Positions 60,160 to 64,000 of a stretch of DNA of 64,000 nucleotides are shown in pieces; positions within the stretch are counted from its first letter, which is position 1, and every line of letters starts with the position of its first letter. The stretch is from Acanthopleura granulata (lineage: Eukaryota > Mollusca > Polyplacophora > Chitonida > Chitonidae), in the NCBI GenBank assembly GCA_016165875.1, contig JABBOT010000004.1, forward strand, positions 5,897,351 to 5,961,350. Reading direction: 5' to 3'. The notes under the pieces were generated by a model. That model saw nothing but the letters and a program-made list of their open reading frames with translations, searched no databases and was not told the DNA's origin. Position numbers and translations under genes: made by a program.

Positions 60160-61590
60160 GAGTGCATTTTATTGTCTCGCATTAACTAATCAGCCCTTTT
60201 AGCCCTTTTCCTAAACAATCATCGAAGTTGACTAATGTTTCATGGATTTATATACTTTGTTGTACATTTTAAATATAAGGTGTAAATTTACATGCCAAAA
60301 TTATCATGCATAGTCATACTCACTGGATTTACAGTGCAAATTCACGAATAACATGGTTCATTAAATACTTTCTCAGTTTTCATAGGTGCTAGAACCGCCC
60401 ATCTCATCTTTCTCATGTGCGGTTAATGTGTGGTGTTGAAGTCAGTTAAGGTATGCTGAATTTTGATAGCTTGCTGATCTCCGATAGGAAATACATGTCT
60501 TGGCTTTCATGTCAATCTGTCTCAACTTCAAGAAAAATACAGTCGTTCCGTAAAGCCGAGAACTTTTACATGGATACAAAGGACAAATATGCCTAGGATA
60601 TACGATACTGGGTAATATGTGTATCCCTGCTTGCAGTATCATATAGCATTTAATTAGCAGAAATTACACGAAAAGTTTCTCCGGCTAGTTGAAAAGGCCA
60701 GAGCTTCCGGGGCCTAGGCGGCCCTGGACGCTCTCTCACTGGATTATGATACAGTAGATCTATAGTTTCACTGCATTTAATATCGTGTCAAAGTTATATG
60801 ATATTTCACTGAAAGGGAAAAATATACATTTTTTTCCGTGTCTTATCTTCATTTTAGTCTGCAGAAAATCGTCCACAATTTGTTTCCGATTACATGAAGG
60901 CCAGAGCATCCGGGGCCTTCGTCGCCTTTGGGCCCTTGTCAGTTTGTTCCAGATACTATAGCAACCCCAAATGAGAAACTGGCAGGAATACGAAGTGGGA
61001 CATTTTAAGTCGTTCATCAGCGCGACGTCACAGTGAGTACATCATATATACGTCATAAATGACACTGTTCTATGCAACATCTTTGGCGTCGTGCAACAAA
61101 CAATTTAAGTCATAGAAGTCCTAATTCACTACTGCGCACGTCTTGAGGTATGAAAATCCGCCGGTACCCCATTCTATGAGGCTCTTCCGAGAGATCAGTT
61201 AATCCTTGATTCTTATCAAAATTTCAGTGGAGAAAAATCGCCTAACGCGTGTTTCCGTCTATCAAAAAATAAACTTTCCGGATCCTATGCTATAATGCAG
61301 GGATAATATTTCTTCTGCTTAAGCTACCCCACATTTCACACTTCCCGCTAAGTTTAGACTAAATTCATCTTTAAATACCTTTTCGAATTCGGTCGATTAT
61401 ATACTTTGTATTTTTACTTTTAAAAAGCTGTATTCCTTTACTAACAGTTTGTAGAGGACGATTTCCCATTAGCCGCCCCCTGGTCCCTTGCCCAATTTCT
61501 AGCCTTAGTCGAACACCCATTTTGCCCCCCCCCCCCCCGCTTTTTGGAAAATTTCCACCCGTATAACAACATGAAAGCAAAGTTCTTTAA
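60160..61590. other. Downstream region of the beta-lactamase-like gene
   Basis: No further exon. A direct repeat of GGCCAGAGCWTCCGGGGCCT occurs at about 60698 and 60899 with similar flanks, a local duplication 200 bp apart. A C14 run is at 61525-61538. Confidence 0.55.
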
Positions 61591-61848
61591 GTTGGTTAGC
61601 TCAGTTGGTTAGCGCGCTACCGCAGCGTAATGACCCCCGGAGACTCCCTCCAATGCGTTCGCCTCATGCTGGTTTCCTCCCCGGCCGTATGTGGGAAGGT
61701 CTGCTAGCAACCTGCGGATAGTCGTGGGTTTCCCCAGGGCTCTGCCCGGTTTCCTCCCACCATAATGCTGGCCGCCGTCGTATAAGTGAAATATTCTTGA
61801 GTACTGCGCAAAACACCAATCAAATAAATAAATAAATAAATAAATAAA
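61591..61848 (+). mobile_element. tRNA-derived SINE main family, near full length
   Basis: Starts with GTTGGTTAGCTCAGTTGGTT AGCGCGCT split over 61591-61618, a clear tRNA A box (TAGCTCAGTTGG). The body and tail blocks are intact (GGAAGGTCTGCTAGCAACC, CCATAATGCTGGCCGCCGTC, TATAAGTGAAATATTCTTGA, then (AAAT)n). Compared with other copies, the stretch between GCGTTCGC and CTCATGCTGG is about 18 bases shorter, which removes the B box, so Pol III transcription of this copy is doubtful. Confidence 0.85.
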
Positions 61849-62018
61849 ATTAAAGTTATACATGTGTCCGTCTAAGATTACTTTGGATAAAATAAAACCA
61901 ATGTAACGTAGCATACAATATATAGTATACGCCTATATATGTAAGCCTATTCATGTTGTCTTCCGTGTTCATGAATGAGCAAATGGTCGTCCTTAATTTG
62001 ATTGATTTGTTCTGTTCT

Positions 62019-63210
62019 TTAAAGGGACATGGTCGTCCAAATAGTAGGTATTTTAGCCTTATTGCAGAATGACATGAGTATTAGATATTTTTCTCAAGAG
62101 GTTACAAACTTTCCGCTAATCCCACCAATAGCATTGTAAGTTTATGTTTAAAAGTAACAAAAAAACTGAAAACTCACAAGTACGTCTTCCAGAATATTTA
62201 AATGAGAGGCTGAAATTTAAGTGGAAACTGAGTATGTGCACAGTGCTCGGTAAACTTCATATGTAAACAAACGTGGCTGATGACATGCGTAAAAGAAGAC
62301 CACACACCACAATTAATTTTCCATTTACTTACATGTTAACGTTTGGCCTCACAGCACTGCCCCTAAATCTGCAAGCCCTAAACCCTACGCGCCGGATAGT
62401 CCATGTCCCCTGAGAAAACAGCTGACAGGGGTCAAACTCACCTAGTGTGAGATCAGTGAGCCCTGATTTATCAATACTTCTGTCTTGTGTGCATCAGCCT
62501 TCTTTTCCTGAAAAACACACAAATTTATACCTGGAATGAAACTCCGAAGCCTGTCCTACAAAATGACACCACCCAACATGCAGAAAAAATGAAAAAAGGC
62601 AGCCCACGGGATCGAAAGAAAAAAAGAAAGGAACTAGCTTCGTCCCTCCCGACCCGAAAGCATTAATTGGGGTGTGTTAGCCAGAAGAATTTACGGCTCT
62701 CTCGTAACAGGATCGGATAAGGGGAGTAAAAGAGAGCTCAGCAGGTTGACAAGCAAGTCTAGAGTTGTAAGAGGTTCAGTTGTTGCAACACTACTGCTTG
62801 ATTGGGAGTTGCAATTGTTGTTGTTGTCGTGGCGGCGTTAAACGTCGAACAGGTACACGTTTCTGACTCATAGTATGATGAGATTACCTTTTCACGAAGC
62901 TGCTAAAGCGGCTATACTCTGCTTGTATGTAATTCGAAATTATCCGAGTTCGTGTATAGTTAATATTGACTGATCCCGAACGCGTGCAAGTATTCTGCGG
63001 GTCCATCGGTTAAATATTAATGAAGCAAAATGGCCCGCCCTCTTTTTGTTGAATTCGAATAACGACAAGGTCCTCGTACAAACTACATACTCAATGAATA
63101 TTTTTAATTTCAACGTGACTGGTTTAGTTTATGAAAATACTTCCAAACTTCAATACTTCGCATCAGAATTTGTTTAAAAATTCAAATTTTGGGCGATCAT
63201 GTCTCTTTAA
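62019..63210. mobile_element. Non-autonomous DNA element, about 1.2 kb
   Basis: TTAAAGGGACATGGTCGTCC at the left end pairs with an inverted TTAAAGAGACATGATCGCCC at the right end (63191-63210), 17 of 20 bases. An inner GGACATGGACTATCCGG block in reverse lies near 62390-62410, so there may be two nested elements. No credible open frame inside. Confidence 0.5.
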
Positions 63211-64000
63211 CCCCATACTCAGGAATGAAGAGAATGATTTATTGTCGAAATGAGTTACATAGAGAACTATTACCTAAAAGCTATTGAAGCGATATTAAAT
63301 TAAACTGTAGTCTATAGATGTAAAGCCATTGGAATATCGAAAAGTAAATGGGAGGAGGATCCGAAATGTCATTGGGAAACAAACGGTCTTTAGCAAGTCA
63401 TTAAGGAACTTTCTTCCCTGTGACATGTAGGGACTTGCGCGCCATTCTGGTAGGGGACAAGTGGTCTTCAGTGAACATAAAACAATACACAAATAGCCAC
63501 ACGGGCTCCACGTGTCACCTTTTACTTGTCGGCTGATCAGTTTTGTGGAAATCGTCGCTAGACAGGCTTGTGTTGTAACCGCACCTTTAATACATTGCAA
63601 CTTTCTTTTGTTAAATTAATCGGACAGGGTTGCACCTTGATTTTGAACTGTGTATACCTCCTATCCGGCACTGTAGTTTCTCGAAGCTATTGGGTTCATG
63701 AGACTTAGCCTCATTGTACATAGATAGTCCTCTCTGGAAAGAGGTCCCGTGCTGTAAATATGTTCAAAATTAGACCATGAAGAAATTCTGATACATTTGA
63801 CTGAATAAGAAATGTGAATTCACAGCCGTCACGTTCGTTTTACTTTGATTTTGTTACTGGAGTAATTAGGTCTCGCTTGCATTGCTCCTTGCCTCCTTAG
63901 GCCGGTACGTACTTTCAGTCCCAATTTACACTTGAAATGACATTGAACTGAGGTCAAATGGCTCCAATCTCGAGAACTGAATCTAACACTTGGCAACGGC
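63211..64000. other. Non-coding end of window
   Basis: No gene recognised; one chance minus-strand frame of 101 codons (63295-63600) without motifs. Confidence 0.5.

Overview
The window looks like AT-rich nuclear DNA from an invertebrate animal, most plausibly a mollusc (bivalve-like). Coding sequence is sparse and split into short exons with GT/AG borders and long introns. There are no operons. The background is full of tRNA-derived SINEs with (AAAT)n or (ACAT)n tails, foldback/MITE-like elements and old transposase debris. The main SINE family and a beta-lactamase-like gene resembling oyster shell protein gigasin-6 fit a mollusc. This is inference; nothing in the window names the species.

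Layout. (1) 1-5184: no recognisable gene; a CCAAT-containing repeat module lies at 4490-4937. (2) 5185-15491, plus strand: four in-phase exons of a rhodopsin-family peptide receptor, closest by eye to orexin/allatotropin receptors, from TM3 (ERY motif) to the start of the C-terminal tail. The TM1-TM2 exons and the end of the tail are not identified. The introns hold a 311-bp MITE-like element and decayed retroposed or transposon coding fragments. (3) 15.5-25.3 kb: non-coding, with SINE relics. (4) 25.3-30.1 kb: probably a decayed MULE-type DNA transposon. It has two AT-rich clusters rich in an AAGTGTTTT motif, a minus-strand transposase pseudogene, and two possible plus-strand exons. (5) 30-53 kb: gene-poor, with SINEs, foldback elements, a degenerate TCGGTTGG repeat, a 24-bp minisatellite, a second copy of the 4.5-kb CCAAT module, and one weak minus-strand signal-peptide exon. 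(6) 53396-60159, plus strand: a complete five-exon gene for a 559-residue secreted serine beta-lactamase-like protein. All three catalytic motifs are present. Introns 1 and 3 carry SINEs and a long inverted repeat. (7) 60.2-64 kb: a near full-length SINE and an approximately 1.2-kb element with terminal inverted repeats.

The two real genes are unrelated: a neuropeptide-type receptor fragment and a secreted hydrolase-fold protein, in the same orientation but 38 kb apart, with no sign of working together. I found no convincing novel multi-gene system. The most useful leads are the receptor's missing TM6 proline, the duplicated CCAAT module just upstream of the receptor exons, the MULE relic with its possible second gene, and the intact beta-lactamase-like enzyme.
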